NCBI RefSeq assembly: GCF_028737255.1
Contig: NZ_JAQZAN010000004.1
Coordinates: 186,001 to 250,000, forward strand
Source of the DNA: Actinomycetospora straminea
GTDB taxonomy: Bacteria > Actinomycetota > Actinomycetes > Mycobacteriales > Pseudonocardiaceae
Direction: 5' to 3'
Length of the DNA: 64,000 nucleotides
Shown: in pieces, positions 37,641-48,811 of the stretch
Layout of the letters: every line of letters starts with the position of its first letter
Numbering within the stretch: the stretch's first letter is position 1
Notes under the pieces: model-generated
Seen by the model: only the letters and a program-made list of their open reading frames with translations
The model's database searches: none
What the model was told of the DNA's origin: nothing
Program-made: the position numbers and the translations under genes

Positions 37641-38642
37641 GTGCGGGTGGTCGTGGTCGGCGCGGGGATCGTGGGCCTGGCGACGGCGTCCGCGCTGATC
37701 CGGGCGGGCGCCACGGTGCGCTGCGTCGACGCCGGCGAGCCGATGGGCGCGCGCTCGGCCGGTGACACCCGCATCTTCCGCGTCGCGCACGGCGACCCGG
37801 GGCTGGTGGCCGAGGCTCGGCGCGCCTCGGAGCTGTGGGACGACTGGTCGATGACGGCGGGCCGGACGTTGGTCGGCGGCGAGCGGGCGATGGTCAGCGG
37901 CCCGCGGGTGCCGGCGTGGTCGGCGGCCATGACCGCGGCCGGGGCGATCCACCGCGTCGACCGCCGGTCCGATCCCTGGGGCGTCCTGCACGACCCCGCG
38001 GGCGGCGTGCTCGACCTCGCCGCGGCCGGCGCCTTCCTCCGGGAGACGGTCCGGCCCGAGCGGGCGGAGGTCACCGCCGTCGCCGCCGACGGCACGGTCC
38101 ACCTCGCCGACGGCACCACGGACGGGGCCGACGCCGTCGTCGTCGCCGCGGGCGCGGGCACGCCCGCGCTGGCCGCGCCGCTGGGCGTCGACGTCCCGGC
38201 CGGGCTCGAGCACCACGCCCGGTTCACGTTCGCCGGCCCGGCCGACCGGCCCTGCCACCTCGACGGACGCCCCGACGGCCCGCTCGCCAGCACCTACCAG
38301 CACCGCACCCGCGCCGGCCACTGGGCGGTCGGCGGGCACCTGCCCGACGAGGACACGGCGTGGGAGCTGGGCGCCGAGGAGGTGGCGCGCCGCTCGCGCG
38401 CGGCGGTCGTCGACCACGTCCGGCGCCACCTGCCCGAGCTCGACCCGACGCCGGTGGGCGAGCTGCGGTGCACGCCGCTGCGGGGCGCCGGGGACGGCGT
38501 CCACCGGGCGCGGGAGGGCGCCGTGCACGTCGTGTGGGGCGACAACCTGGCCAAGCTCGCACCCCGCATCGGCGAGCTCGTCGCGGCCGACGTGGTGGGG
38601 GACACCCCGGTACCCGCCGGTGAAGGGGATCACGCCCCGTAA
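37641..38642 (+). CDS. FAD-dependent oxidoreductase (DAO family)
   Basis: A 333-residue flavoprotein of the D-amino-acid/sarcosine oxidase family. It starts with the FAD dinucleotide motif VVVVGAGIVGLATASALIRA and has RIFRVAHGDPGLVAEARRA, typical of N-methyltryptophan or sarcosine oxidases, then DAVVVAAGAGTPALAAP and a C-terminal VVWGDNLAKLAPRIGELVA. A GGGAGGGG site 6 nt upstream favours GTG 37641 over GTG 37635. A CXXCP-type covalent flavin Cys was not recognised. The amine substrate is unknown. It runs up to typA with 43 bp between. Confidence 0.8.
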   Translation: MRVVVVGAGIVGLATASALIRAGATVRCVDAGEPMGARSAGDTRIFRVAHGDPGLVAEARRASELWDDWSMTAGRTLVGGERAMVSGPRVPAWSAAMTAAGAIHRVDRRSDPWGVLHDPAGGVLDLAAAGAFLRETVRPERAEVTAVAADGTVHLADGTTDGADAVVVAAGAGTPALAAPLGVDVPAGLEHHARFTFAGPADRPCHLDGRPDGPLASTYQHRTRAGHWAVGGHLPDEDTAWELGAEEVARRSRAAVVDHVRRHLPELDPTPVGELRCTPLRGAGDGVHRAREGAVHVVWGDNLAKLAPRIGELVAADVVGDTPVPAGEGDHAP

Positions 38643-38685
38643 CCTGGAGGAGACGTCCACTCCCTTGTCCGGCTGGAGTTCCTGC

Positions 38686-40608
38686 GTGTCCGTCACCGCC
38701 CCCGAGCGTCCCGAGCCCACCACCGGGCGCGCCGACCTGCGCAACGTCGCCATCGTCGCGCACGTCGACCACGGCAAGACGACGCTGGTGGACGCCATGC
38801 TGCGCCAGTCCGGCGCCTTCTCCGCGCGCGCCGAGCTGGTCGACCGGGTCATGGACTCCGGCGACCTGGAGCGCGAGAAGGGCATCACGATCCTCGCCAA
38901 GAACACGGCGATCCGCCGCGACGGCGTGACGATCAACGTGATCGACACGCCCGGTCACGCCGACTTCGGTGGCGAGGTCGAGCGCGGGCTGTCGATGGTC
39001 GACGGCGTCGTGCTGCTCGTGGACGCCAGCGAGGGCCCGCTGCCCCAGACGCGCTTCGTGCTGCGCAAGGCGCTCGCGGCCCACCTGCCGGTGATCCTGG
39101 TCGTCAACAAGACCGACCGCGGCGACGCGCGCTGCGCCGAGGTCGTCGACGAGTCCCTCGAGCTGCTCCTCGAGCTGGCCACCGACCTCGGGCTGGACGA
39201 CGACGTCGTCGCGGGCCTGCTCGACCTGCCGGTGGTCTACGCCAGCGCCCGCGCCGGCCGGGCCTCGACCGAGCGCCCCGCCGACGGCACCGTGCCGGAC
39301 TCGCCGGACCTCCAGCCGCTCTTCGACATCCTCATGGCGCAGGTCCCGGCCCCCACCGACGACCCGGACGGCCCGCTGCAGGCGCACGTCACCAACCTCG
39401 ACGCGTCGTCGTACCTCGGCCGCATCGCGCTCTGCCGCGTGCGCTCGGGGCGCATCCGCCGCGGCCAGCAGGTCGGCTGGTGCCGCGCCGACGGATCGGT
39501 CACCCGCGTCAAGGTCACCGAGCTGCTGCGCACCGAGGCCCTCGAGCGCGTGTCGACCGAGTACGCCGACGCGGGCGACATCGTGGCCGTCGCCGGCATC
39601 GCGGAGGTCACCATCGGCGACACGCTCGCCGACCCCGAGGACCCGCGCCCGCTGCCGCGCATCACCGTGGACGAGCCGGCGATCGCCATGACCATCGGCA
39701 TCAACACCTCGCCGCTGGCCGGGCGGGGCGGGGGGGCGAACGAACGGCCGGGCACGAAGCTCACCGCCCGCCTGGTGAAGAACCGCCTCGACTCCGAGCT
39801 GGTCGGCAACGTCTCGATGCGCGTGCTGCCCACCGAGCGCCCCGACGCCTGGGAGGTCCAGGGCCGCGGCGAGCTGGCGCTGGCGATCCTCGTCGAGCAG
39901 ATGCGCCGCGAGGGCTTCGAGCTCACCGTCGGCAAGCCCGAGGTCGTCACGAAGCGGGTCGACGGCAAGATCCACGAGCCGTTCGAGCGCCTGTCGGTCG
40001 ACGTGCCCGACGAGCACCTCGGCGCGGTCACCCAGCTCCTCGCCGCCCGCAAGGGCGAGATGCTCGAGATGGCGCACTCGGCGTCCGGCCAGGTCCGGAT
40101 GGAGTTCCGGGTGCCCTCGCGCGGGCTCATCGGCTTCCGCACGGAGTTCCTCACCGAGACCCGCGGCACCGGCATCGCCAACCAGCTCTTCGACGGCTAC
40201 GGCCCCTGGGTCGGCGAGCTGCGCGCCCGCATCTCCGGCTCGCTCATCGCCGACCGTGCCGGCGCGGTGACCGGCCACGCCGTCGGGCTGCTCGCCGACC
40301 GTGGCGACCTCTTCGTCGGCCCGACCACGCCGGTCTACGCCGGCATGGTCGTCGGCGAGAACTCCCGCTCGGAGGACATGGAGGTCAACATCGTCCGCGA
40401 GAAGAAGCTGACCAACATGCGTCAGTCCTCGCAGGACGTCCTCGAGCGCCTCACCCCGCCGCGCATCCTGTCGCTCGAGCAGTCGCTGGAGTTCTGCGCC
40501 GAGGACGAGTGCGTCGAGGTCACGCCGGGTGCGGTGCGCATCCGCAAGGTCATCCTCGACGCCCAGGAGCGGCACAAGGCGCGCAACCGCGCCAAGCAGC
40601 CGTCCTGA
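38686..40608 (+). CDS. typA: GTPase TypA/BipA
   Basis: Translational GTPase of 640 residues, related to EF-G and LepA, that associates with ribosomes under stress and helps 50S assembly at low temperature. G1 is [10 protein letters not shown] (about residue 25), G2 [15 protein letters not shown]3 DTPGHADF and G4 NKTDR. Domain II, the G'-less EF-G-like domains III and V, and the TypA-specific C-terminal domain ([40 protein letters not shown]) are all present. The GTG at 38686 is chosen from homology. DedA follows 17 bp downstream. Confidence 0.96.
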   Translation: MSVTAPERPEPTTGRADLRNVAIVAHVDHGKTTLVDAMLRQSGAFSARAELVDRVMDSGDLEREKGITILAKNTAIRRDGVTINVIDTPGHADFGGEVERGLSMVDGVVLLVDASEGPLPQTRFVLRKALAAHLPVILVVNKTDRGDARCAEVVDESLELLLELATDLGLDDDVVAGLLDLPVVYASARAGRASTERPADGTVPDSPDLQPLFDILMAQVPAPTDDPDGPLQAHVTNLDASSYLGRIALCRVRSGRIRRGQQVGWCRADGSVTRVKVTELLRTEALERVSTEYADAGDIVAVAGIAEVTIGDTLADPEDPRPLPRITVDEPAIAMTIGINTSPLAGRGGGANERPGTKLTARLVKNRLDSELVGNVSMRVLPTERPDAWEVQGRGELALAILVEQMRREGFELTVGKPEVVTKRVDGKIHEPFERLSVDVPDEHLGAVTQLLAARKGEMLEMAHSASGQVRMEFRVPSRGLIGFRTEFLTETRGTGIANQLFDGYGPWVGELRARISGSLIADRAGAVTGHAVGLLADRGDLFVGPTTPVYAGMVVGENSRSEDMEVNIVREKKLTNMRQSSQDVLERLTPPRILSLEQSLEFCAEDECVEVTPGAVRIRKVILDAQERHKARNRAKQPS

Positions 40609-40625
40609 TCGGGAACCCCGTCGGC

Positions 40626-41330
40626 GTGACCGCACGTTGGACGATCATGCAGGCAACGGCCGCCGCGCCCGGCGGAGGCGGCATCGCCGGCTGGGCGAGC
40701 GACCTCATGGCGACGCTCGGGGCCCCCGGCGCCGGGATCATCGTCGCGCTGGAGAACGTCTTCCCGCCGATCCCGAGCGAGGTGATCCTGCCGCTCGCCG
40801 GGTTCGCCGCGGGGCGCGGCGAGTTCTCGGTGCTCTCGGCGATCGCGTGGACCACCGGCGGCTCCGTCGTCGGGGCGGTCGCCCTGTACCTCGTCGGGAT
40901 GCTCGCGCCGGAGCACCGGGTGCGGCAGGCGCTCTCGAAGATCCCGATGGTGCACCTCGAGGACGTGCAGCGGGCCGAGGGCTGGTTCGACCGGCACGGC
41001 CGCTGGGCGGTGTTCCTCGGGCGGATGGTGCCCGGCATCCGCAGCCTGGTGTCGCTGCCCGCGGGCGCGCGACGGATGCCGTGGTGGGAGTTCGGGCTGC
41101 TCACGGCCCTGGGCAGCCTGATCTGGAACAGCGTGTTCGTCTACGGCGGCTACGCCCTGGGCTCGCGCTGGTACCTCGTCGAGCGGTACTCGGGCGTGTT
41201 CCAGGTGGTCGTGCTGGTGCTGCTCGCCGCGCTGGTCGCGTTCATGTTGTTCAAGCGCTACCGGCGACACCGCCGCAAGGTGAAGGCGATGAACGCCCCG
41301 ACGGAGCTGATCGAGCGCCCGGACCGGTGA
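40626..41330 (+). CDS. DedA-family membrane protein
   Basis: A 234-residue DedA/SNARE-associated membrane protein. The family hallmarks are ALENVFPPIPSEVILPLAGF, GWFDRHGRWAVFLGRMVPGI and RSLVSLPAGARRMPWWEFGL, with Arg and Glu in re-entrant helices thought to bind lipid carriers and use proton motive force. Recent work ties the family to flipping undecaprenyl phosphate or phosphatidylethanolamine. Either GTG 40626 or ATG 40647 may be the start. It follows typA closely. Confidence 0.88.
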   Translation: MTARWTIMQATAAAPGGGGIAGWASDLMATLGAPGAGIIVALENVFPPIPSEVILPLAGFAAGRGEFSVLSAIAWTTGGSVVGAVALYLVGMLAPEHRVRQALSKIPMVHLEDVQRAEGWFDRHGRWAVFLGRMVPGIRSLVSLPAGARRMPWWEFGLLTALGSLIWNSVFVYGGYALGSRWYLVERYSGVFQVVVLVLLAALVAFMLFKRYRRHRRKVKAMNAPTELIERPDR

Positions 41331-41364
41331 CCGCGTCAGCGCCCCGGGCGGCCGATCGCGCCTC

Positions 41365-42801
41365 CTAGCGCTCCTCCTGCGGGCGACCCTCCTCGGCCCA
41401 GCGGGTGTGGAAGGTGCCCTCGCGGTCGGTGCGCCGGTAGGTGTGCGCGCCGAAGAAGTCGCGCTGCCCCTGGATGAGGGCGGCGGGCAGGCGCGAGGCG
41501 CGCAGGGCGTCGTAGTAGGCCAGCGCCGTCGAGAACCCCGGCGCCGGGATCGCGAGCTGCGCGGCGACGGCCACGACGCGCCGCCAGGCGTCCTGCGCGC
41601 CGGCCAGGGCCTCGGAGAACGAGGTGTCGGTCAGCAGCGTGGGCAGGGCGGGGTCGCGACGGTAGGCGGCGGTGATCTCGTCGAGGAACCGCGCCCGGAT
41701 GATGCAGCCGCCGCGCCAGATCGAGGCCACCGCGCCGAGGTCGATCGTCCAGTCGTACTCCTCGGCGCCCGCCTGGATCTGGTTGAAGCCCTGGGCGTAC
41801 GCGACGATCTTCGAGGCGTAGAGGGCCTGCTCGATGTCCTCGGCGAAGCCCTCGGCGCCGGCGCCCTCGAGCACCCCGGCGGGGCCGGGGAGGCCGCGGG
41901 CGGCCTCGCGCAGGTCGCGGTGCCCGGACAGTGAGCGTGCGAACACGGCCTCGCCGATGCCCGTCACCGGCACGCCCAGCTCCAGCGCGCCCTGCACCGT
42001 CCAGCGGCCGGTGCCCTTCTGCTCGGCCTCGTCGGCGACGACGTCGACGAACGGCTGGCCGGTGTCGGCGTCGACGTGGTCGAGCACCTCGGAGGAGATC
42101 TCCATGAGGTAGGAGTCGAGGCGCCCGGAGTTCCACTGGCGGAACGTGTCGGCGATCGCCGACGGCTCCATCCCGAGGCCCTTGCGCAGCAGGTCGTAGG
42201 CCTCGGCGATGAGCTGCATGTCGGCGTACTCGATGCCGTTGTGCACCATCTTGACGAAGTGGCCCGCGCCGTCGGCCCCGATGTGGGTGCAGCAGGGCTC
42301 GCCGTCGACCTTGGCCGAGATGTCCTCGAGCAGCGGCCCGAGCGCGTCGTAGGCCTCCTTCGGCCCGCCCGGCATGATCGAGGGGCCGTTGAGGGCGCCC
42401 TCCTCGCCGCCGGACACGCCCATCCCGACGAAGTTGAGGCCCTTCTCCGACAGCGCCTTCTCGCGGCGGCGGGTGTCGAGGAAGTGGGCGTTGCCGGCGT
42501 CGATGACGACGTCGCCCTGCTCGAGCAGCGGGACGAACTCGTCGATCACCGCGTCGGTCGCCGCCCCCGCCGGGACCATGAGCACGATCCGGCGCGGGCG
42601 CTCCAGGGCGTCGACGAACTCCTGCGCCGACTCCGCGCCGATGAAGGTGCCCTCGTCGGAGAAGTGCTCGACGAGGTCCCGCATGCGCTGGGCGCTGCGG
42701 TTGTGCACCGCCACGACGTGCCCGTGTCGGGCGAGGTTGCGGGCGAGGTTGCGCCCCATCGTGGCCAGGCCGCTGACGCCGATCTCGGCTTTCGCACTCA
42801 C
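41365..42801 (-). CDS. gnd: 6-phosphogluconate dehydrogenase (decarboxylating)
   Basis: Oxidative pentose phosphate enzyme of 478 residues, converting 6-phosphogluconate to ribulose-5-phosphate and CO2 with NADP+. The Rossmann motif IGVSGLATMGRNLARNLARH is at the start (GVSGLATMG replaces the usual GLAVMG), followed by NRSAQR, GVSGGEEGALNGPSIMPGG, catalytic KMVHNGIEYADMQ and the 6PG-binding C-terminus RRTDREGTFHTRW. Length is full. The GTG at 42801 starts VSAKAEIGV. It converges with dedA and diverges from the GtrA-family gene. Confidence 0.95.
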   Translation of the reverse strand: MSAKAEIGVSGLATMGRNLARNLARHGHVVAVHNRSAQRMRDLVEHFSDEGTFIGAESAQEFVDALERPRRIVLMVPAGAATDAVIDEFVPLLEQGDVVIDAGNAHFLDTRRREKALSEKGLNFVGMGVSGGEEGALNGPSIMPGGPKEAYDALGPLLEDISAKVDGEPCCTHIGADGAGHFVKMVHNGIEYADMQLIAEAYDLLRKGLGMEPSAIADTFRQWNSGRLDSYLMEISSEVLDHVDADTGQPFVDVVADEAEQKGTGRWTVQGALELGVPVTGIGEAVFARSLSGHRDLREAARGLPGPAGVLEGAGAEGFAEDIEQALYASKIVAYAQGFNQIQAGAEEYDWTIDLGAVASIWRGGCIIRARFLDEITAAYRRDPALPTLLTDTSFSEALAGAQDAWRRVVAVAAQLAIPAPGFSTALAYYDALRASRLPAALIQGQRDFFGAHTYRRTDREGTFHTRWAEEGRPQEER

Positions 42802-42939
42802 GCGGTGCAGAGTGCCCACCCGACCGTCGGTCACACCAGTGCCTGTCGTGATCGACCGGGTGGCCTGTCGCGGGAGTTCACCGGACCGTCATCCGGCCGT
42901 CGGCGGATTCCCGGCGGGCGCTGTCGCCGGCCCGCTGGG

Positions 42940-43425
42940 ATGGCGGGCGTGACGGAGACCCCGGGCGCGCAGGAGCGCTTCCGCCGGATCTGTGCCGGCG
43001 TCGTCGGGGTCCTGCCGGACCCGCTCGAACGCCTCGTCGCGCCGAGCATGGTCGGGTTCTGCCTGGTCAACGGCGTCACCTTCGCCGTCGACCTGCTGCT
43101 GCTGACACTGCTGATCGACGCCCTGCGCCTGCCCCTGTGGCTCGGCATCACGGTCGCCTACGGCACGGCGTTCACGCTGAGCTTCCTGCTCAACCGGTGG
43201 CTGAACTTCGACCCGGAGCGGCCCGTCGGCGTCCAGGTCGTGCTCTTCGTCGCCGTCGTGGTCGTCAACTACGCGGCGATCGTGCTGGGCGTGACCCAGG
43301 GGCTCGCCGCGGCCGGCACGCCCTACCAGCTCGCCCGCCTCGCGGCCGGCGTGTGCGAGGCGGTGTTCATGTACTGCGCGATGCGCTGGGTGGTGTTCGG
43401 GCGGCTCGGGGCGCCGGCCGCCTGA
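42940..43425 (+). CDS. GtrA-family membrane protein
   Basis: A 161-residue GtrA-like protein with four helices: FCLVNGVTFAVDLLLLTLLI, LGITVAYGTAFTLSFLLNRW, VVLFVAVVVVNYAAIVLGVT and LAAGVCEAVFMYCAMRWVVF. The NRWLNF motif after helix 2 is a family hallmark. GtrA proteins move lipid-linked sugars across the membrane or assist cell-wall polysaccharide assembly. ATG 42940 and GTG 42949 are both possible. No glycosyltransferase partner is adjacent. Confidence 0.82.
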   Translation: MAGVTETPGAQERFRRICAGVVGVLPDPLERLVAPSMVGFCLVNGVTFAVDLLLLTLLIDALRLPLWLGITVAYGTAFTLSFLLNRWLNFDPERPVGVQVVLFVAVVVVNYAAIVLGVTQGLAAAGTPYQLARLAAGVCEAVFMYCAMRWVVFGRLGAPAA

Positions 43426-43443
43426 CACCGAGCGGCGGCACGC

Positions 43444-43474
43444 GGCGCAGCACCCGGACGCCCGGCGCTGCGCC
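43444..43474 (+). terminator. Possible terminator after GtrA gene
   Basis: GGCGCAGC (43444-43451) pairs with GCTGCGCC (43467-43474), and the loop holds a further CCCGG/CCGG pairing option. It begins 18 bp after the stop. GC-rich, with no U tract. Confidence 0.4.
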
Positions 43475-43594
43475 CTCCGGGCGATCGTGCGCTGACATCG
43501 GACGTCTCTTCGTCACGACCCGTAACGACCTGGCCGGGGCGCACGGTGAGGCGGGTACCGGCGGCGCGCCGGGATCACGGGACAGGGGGACGCG

Positions 43595-44407
43595 ATGGGA
43601 CGCGGGGCAGTGGTGGGGCGCGGACGGTCGGTCGCCGCCGCGATGGGGGCGCTGCTCGCGCTGCTCGCGTCGGTGGTCCTGCTCGCGGGATCGGCCGTGG
43701 CCGCGCCCGCCCCGACGCCGCTGAGCACGTGCGACAAGTTCGGTTCGTTCCCGCTCGGCGGGGGCGTGTACGTGGCGGCGAACAACGTCTGGGGGGCCGA
43801 CACCCGCCAGTGCATCAGCAACTCCGGGGCCCGCACCGACTCCGGCTTCGTCATCGACACCGCCGAGCACGTCAACACCACGGCCCCGGCGGGCTACCCC
43901 TCGATCTACCGCGGCTGCGTCTACGGCTACTGCACCGGCGGGAGCCCGTTCCCGCGGCGCGTGGACCAGCTCGGCACCGTGACCTCGTCCTGGAGCACCA
44001 GCGGGCCGACCGACCCGGCGAGCACCTACAACACCGCCTACGACCTCTGGTTCGACCCGAACGCGAACCAGCCCGGCCGCAACACCGGCGCCGAGCTGAT
44101 GGTCTGGCTCAACACCACGGGCGTGCAGCCGATCGGGGACAAGGGGCCCACCGTGGCCATCGCCGGCGCCTCCTGGGACGTCTGGCAGGGCACGCTCGAC
44201 GGCCTGCCCGTGATCTCCTACGTCCGCACCGTCGGGACGACGTCGGTGAGCAACCTGCCGCTGCACTCCTTCGTGGCCGACGCCACCACGCGGGGCGTCG
44301 TGCAGCCGTCCTGGTACCTGACCAGCGTCCAGGCCGGCTTCGAGCCCTGGACCGGCGGGGCAGGGCTGCGGACGATCTCCTACTCGGTCACCCAGAAAGG
44401 CCGCTGA
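43595..44407 (+). CDS. Secreted GH12 endo-beta-1,4-glucanase
   Basis: A 270-residue secreted glycoside hydrolase family 12 protein. The signal peptide (SVAAAMGALLALLASVVLLA ending AVAAPAP) precedes a beta-jelly-roll domain. The nucleophile Glu is in NTGAELMVWLNTTG and the acid/base Glu in QAGFEPWTGG. CDKFGSFPLGGGVYVAANNV and YNTAYDLWFDP are also family patterns. Cys pairs around 50-75 and 110 likely form disulfides. No cellulose-binding module is attached. It would hydrolyse cellulose or mixed-linkage glucan outside the cell. Confidence 0.87.
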   Translation: MGRGAVVGRGRSVAAAMGALLALLASVVLLAGSAVAAPAPTPLSTCDKFGSFPLGGGVYVAANNVWGADTRQCISNSGARTDSGFVIDTAEHVNTTAPAGYPSIYRGCVYGYCTGGSPFPRRVDQLGTVTSSWSTSGPTDPASTYNTAYDLWFDPNANQPGRNTGAELMVWLNTTGVQPIGDKGPTVAIAGASWDVWQGTLDGLPVISYVRTVGTTSVSNLPLHSFVADATTRGVVQPSWYLTSVQAGFEPWTGGAGLRTISYSVTQKGR

Positions 44408-44421
44408 CCGGGCGCGACGCC

Positions 44422-44427
44422 TACCCT
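44422..44427 (+). promoter_or_regulatory. -10 box of hisD, leaderless
   Basis: TACCCT ends 7 nt before the hisD GTG, so transcription should start at the start codon. Confidence 0.5.
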
Positions 44428-44434
44428 GGACGGC

Positions 44435-46938
<2,504 letters not shown>

Positions 46939-46988
46939 CGGGTCCGGCCGGTCACGCGGCTCGCCCGGTCGGCGACGGATGCTCGCGC

Positions 46989-47078
46989 GAGCTATGCCCG
47001 AGATCGCGTCGAGAACGCCGCCCGCTGCCCGCTGCCCCGATGAGCGTGTCGGTCTCGACGCGATCTTGGGCCTAGGTC
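46989..47078. repeat. Hairpin module 1
   Basis: Left arm 46989-47014 and right arm 47053-47078 match at about 23 of 26 positions; the inner core is GATCGCGTCGAGA. The loop is 38 bp. Confidence 0.8.
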
Positions 47079-47278
47079 CCGCGCCGCCGTGGTCGTCATC
47101 CCCCGCCGCGGTCGCCGCCGACGCTCCCGACCCTCCCGGCCCTTGCGGCCGTCGGGGCCCTCGTCGGCCCTCGCGGCCCTCGTCGGCCGTCGCGGCTGTC
47201 GTCGGCGTGGGCGTCGGCGTGGGCGTCGGCGTCGGGCGACCCGACCGGTCGCTTCGGTCAGCTCAGCCGCCCTCGGCA

Positions 47279-47361
47279 GAGCTACGCACAAGATCGCGTC
47301 GAGAACGCCGCCGGCTGCCGAGGTAGATGTGTCGGTCTCGACGCGATCATGGGCAGAGCTT
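47279..47361. repeat. Hairpin module 2
   Basis: Arms 47279-47304 and 47336-47361, with the inner GATCGCGTCGAGA perfectly paired; the 31-bp loop begins like module 1 (ACGCCGCC) and then differs. Confidence 0.8.
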
Positions 47362-47475
47362 CCGCGGCGCCGTGGTCGTCGTCGTCGCCCGCCACGCTCC
47401 CGCTGAGGACGCATCAGCGTCGTCTGAGTAGGGCGACGCGACCGATCTCCCGGGTCAGCCCGTTCGCCCTCCGCG

Positions 47476-47580
47476 GAGCTGTCGCGTCGCGACCCGCCCC
47501 CGACGCACTCGGTGACCCCGGTGTGCCGTTGGGCGGCGAGGTCGACGCGTCGTCCTCGACGCGATCTTGCGCATAGGTCC
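47476..47580. repeat. Hairpin module 3, left arm degenerate
   Basis: The right arm 47553-47580 (CTCGACGCGATCTTGCGCAT core) is intact. The left arm at 47476-47493 keeps GAGCTG and TCGCGTCG but has lost about nine bases. Confidence 0.6.
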
Positions 47581-47740
47581 CGCGGATCAGGCTCAAGGTC
47601 CCTGGCCTGCCGGTCGCGCTGTGCGGCCCGGTCGGTCGGCGAGGCTCGGCGACATCGGTCCGCGCTCGCCGTGGCCGGCGCCGTGGCCGGTCTGTCCGAT
47701 AGGCCCGATCACGCTCGAAGAGGCCCGGTCGCGCTTGTCG

Positions 47741-47850
47741 GAGCTGTGCACAAGATCGCGTCGAGGCCCCACCCCGCCTCGCGGCTGACCATGGGTCACG
47801 CCCGCGCCGAGTCGACGCTGTCGTCCTTGACGCGATCTTGCGCATAGGTC
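47741..47850. repeat. Hairpin module 4
   Basis: Left arm 47741-47765 (GAGCTGTGCACAAGATCGCG start) and right arm 47825-47850; the loop is about 59 bp and unrelated to the others. Confidence 0.8.
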
Positions 47851-48071
47851 CCGCGGATCAGGCTTAAGGTCCCTGGCCCGCCCGGTCGCGCTGGTCGGCC
47901 CGGTCGGTCGGCGAGGCTCGGCGACACCGGTCCGCGCTCGCCGTCTCCGGCAGCTGTGCCGGTCTGTCCGATAGGCCCGATCACGCTCGGAGAGGCTCGT
48001 CGACCCCGTCTCGCGCTCACCTGCCCCGGGCCGCGGCCGGTCGGCCCGGCCGACCCAGATGGTGCTCGGCG

Positions 48072-48186
48072 GAGCTGTGCACGTGATCGCGTCGAGAATC
48101 CACGCCTGAGGCTCGCCGCGACCCCGGTTGTCGCGCAGGACAGGAGGTCGGGACCGTCGTTCTCGACGCGATCTTGGCCATAGCTC
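48072..48186. repeat. Hairpin module 5
   Basis: Left arm 48072-48098 and right arm 48160-48186 match at about 22 of 27 positions, the inner 13 bp perfectly; the loop is 61 bp. Confidence 0.8.
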
Positions 48187-48210
48187 CCGGGCCGCCTACC
48201 GGGGACGAGC

Positions 48211-48711
48211 TCAGCTCGCCGCCGCGTCCCGGGCTGCCTCGCGTGCGGCCCGGAGGCGCTCGACCACCGGCTCGCGGGGGTGGGCCGGGGCCGGCGCGCC
48301 GAGGTGGGTCACGCGCAGCTCGGCCATGAAGTCCTCCCACATCGCGGGCCCGCCCGCCTCGAGCAGCTCGGCGCGCACGGCGAGCTCCTCGGTGGTCTCG
48401 CGGTGGCGCAGCCCCCAGGACCCGAGGGCGACGAACACCGGGATCAGCTGGATCGAGGCCTCGGTGAGGCTGTAGGTCGCGCGGCGGCCGCGACCCGGGT
48501 CGTCGCGGGTGAGCATCCCGTCGTCGACGAGGCGGTGGAGCCGGTCGGCGAGGATGTTCGAGGCGATGCCCTCCTCCGAGCCCGCGAGGATCTCGCGGAA
48601 GTGCCGCTTGCCGCCGAAGGTGATGTCGCGCAGCACGAGGAGCGTCCAGTGGTCGCCGAGTGCCTCGACCGCTCGGTTGATCGGGCAGCCCGACCGTCCG
48701 TCCTGCCGCAT
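48211..48711 (-). CDS. HxlR-family regulator
   Basis: A 166-residue winged-helix regulator of the HxlR family. CPINRAVEALGDHWTLLVLR opens the domain with its conserved Cys, followed by FREILAGSEEGIASNILADR and LVDDGMLTRDDPGRGRRATY. The C-terminal extension is longer than in simple members. The conserved Cys could sense oxidants or electrophiles, as in YodB/HypR. It is divergent from a RibD-like reductase gene, the probable target. Its 3' end abuts the hairpin array. Confidence 0.85.
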   Translation of the reverse strand: MRQDGRSGCPINRAVEALGDHWTLLVLRDITFGGKRHFREILAGSEEGIASNILADRLHRLVDDGMLTRDDPGRGRRATYSLTEASIQLIPVFVALGSWGLRHRETTEELAVRAELLEAGGPAMWEDFMAELRVTHLGAPAPAHPREPVVERLRAAREAARDAAAS

Positions 48712-48732
48712 GGCGACCTCCGAGATGAGAAG

Positions 48733-48792
48733 TGGTTGCACTTTACCACTGCACCTCGCTAGCTTCTCGACTACCGGTTGCAAAGTACAATC
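48733..48792. promoter_or_regulatory. Candidate HxlR operator region
   Basis: Two related sites, GGTTGCACTTTACC (48733-48746) and GGTTGCAAAGTACAA (48776-48790), lie in the 100-bp divergent gap. It is AT-richer than its surroundings and probably contains both promoters. Confidence 0.45.
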
Positions 48793-48811
48793 ACCAGCGG
48801 AGGAGGACACC

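Larger units (their letters stand above)
46989..48186. repeat. Array of five long imperfect hairpins, no gene
   Basis: The 1.27 kb between hisC and the HxlR gene has no credible ORF. It holds five inverted-repeat modules whose arms share GATCGCGTCGAG, extended outward to about 26 bp by AAGAT and GCATAGGTC-type sequence. Outer limits are 46989-47078, 47279-47361, 47476-47580 (left arm degraded), 47741-47850 and 48072-48186. Loops of about 30-75 bp differ between copies. The blocks after modules 3 and 4 (47581-47724 and 47852-47997) are nearly identical, so duplication built part of the array. The stretch near 47200 is simple GGGCGTCGGCGT repeat. Confidence 0.85.

Noticed and set aside
47414-47845. 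Minus-strand frame made of repeated motifs (AQDRVEDD)
   Set aside because: It is a translation of the hairpin repeats; no ribosome site and the codon pattern is not gene-like.
46989-48186. CRISPR array or integron attC array
   Set aside because: Repeat units are long palindromes of uneven spacing (about 200-330 bp) with no cas genes; no integron integrase and no GTTRRRY core sites were seen.
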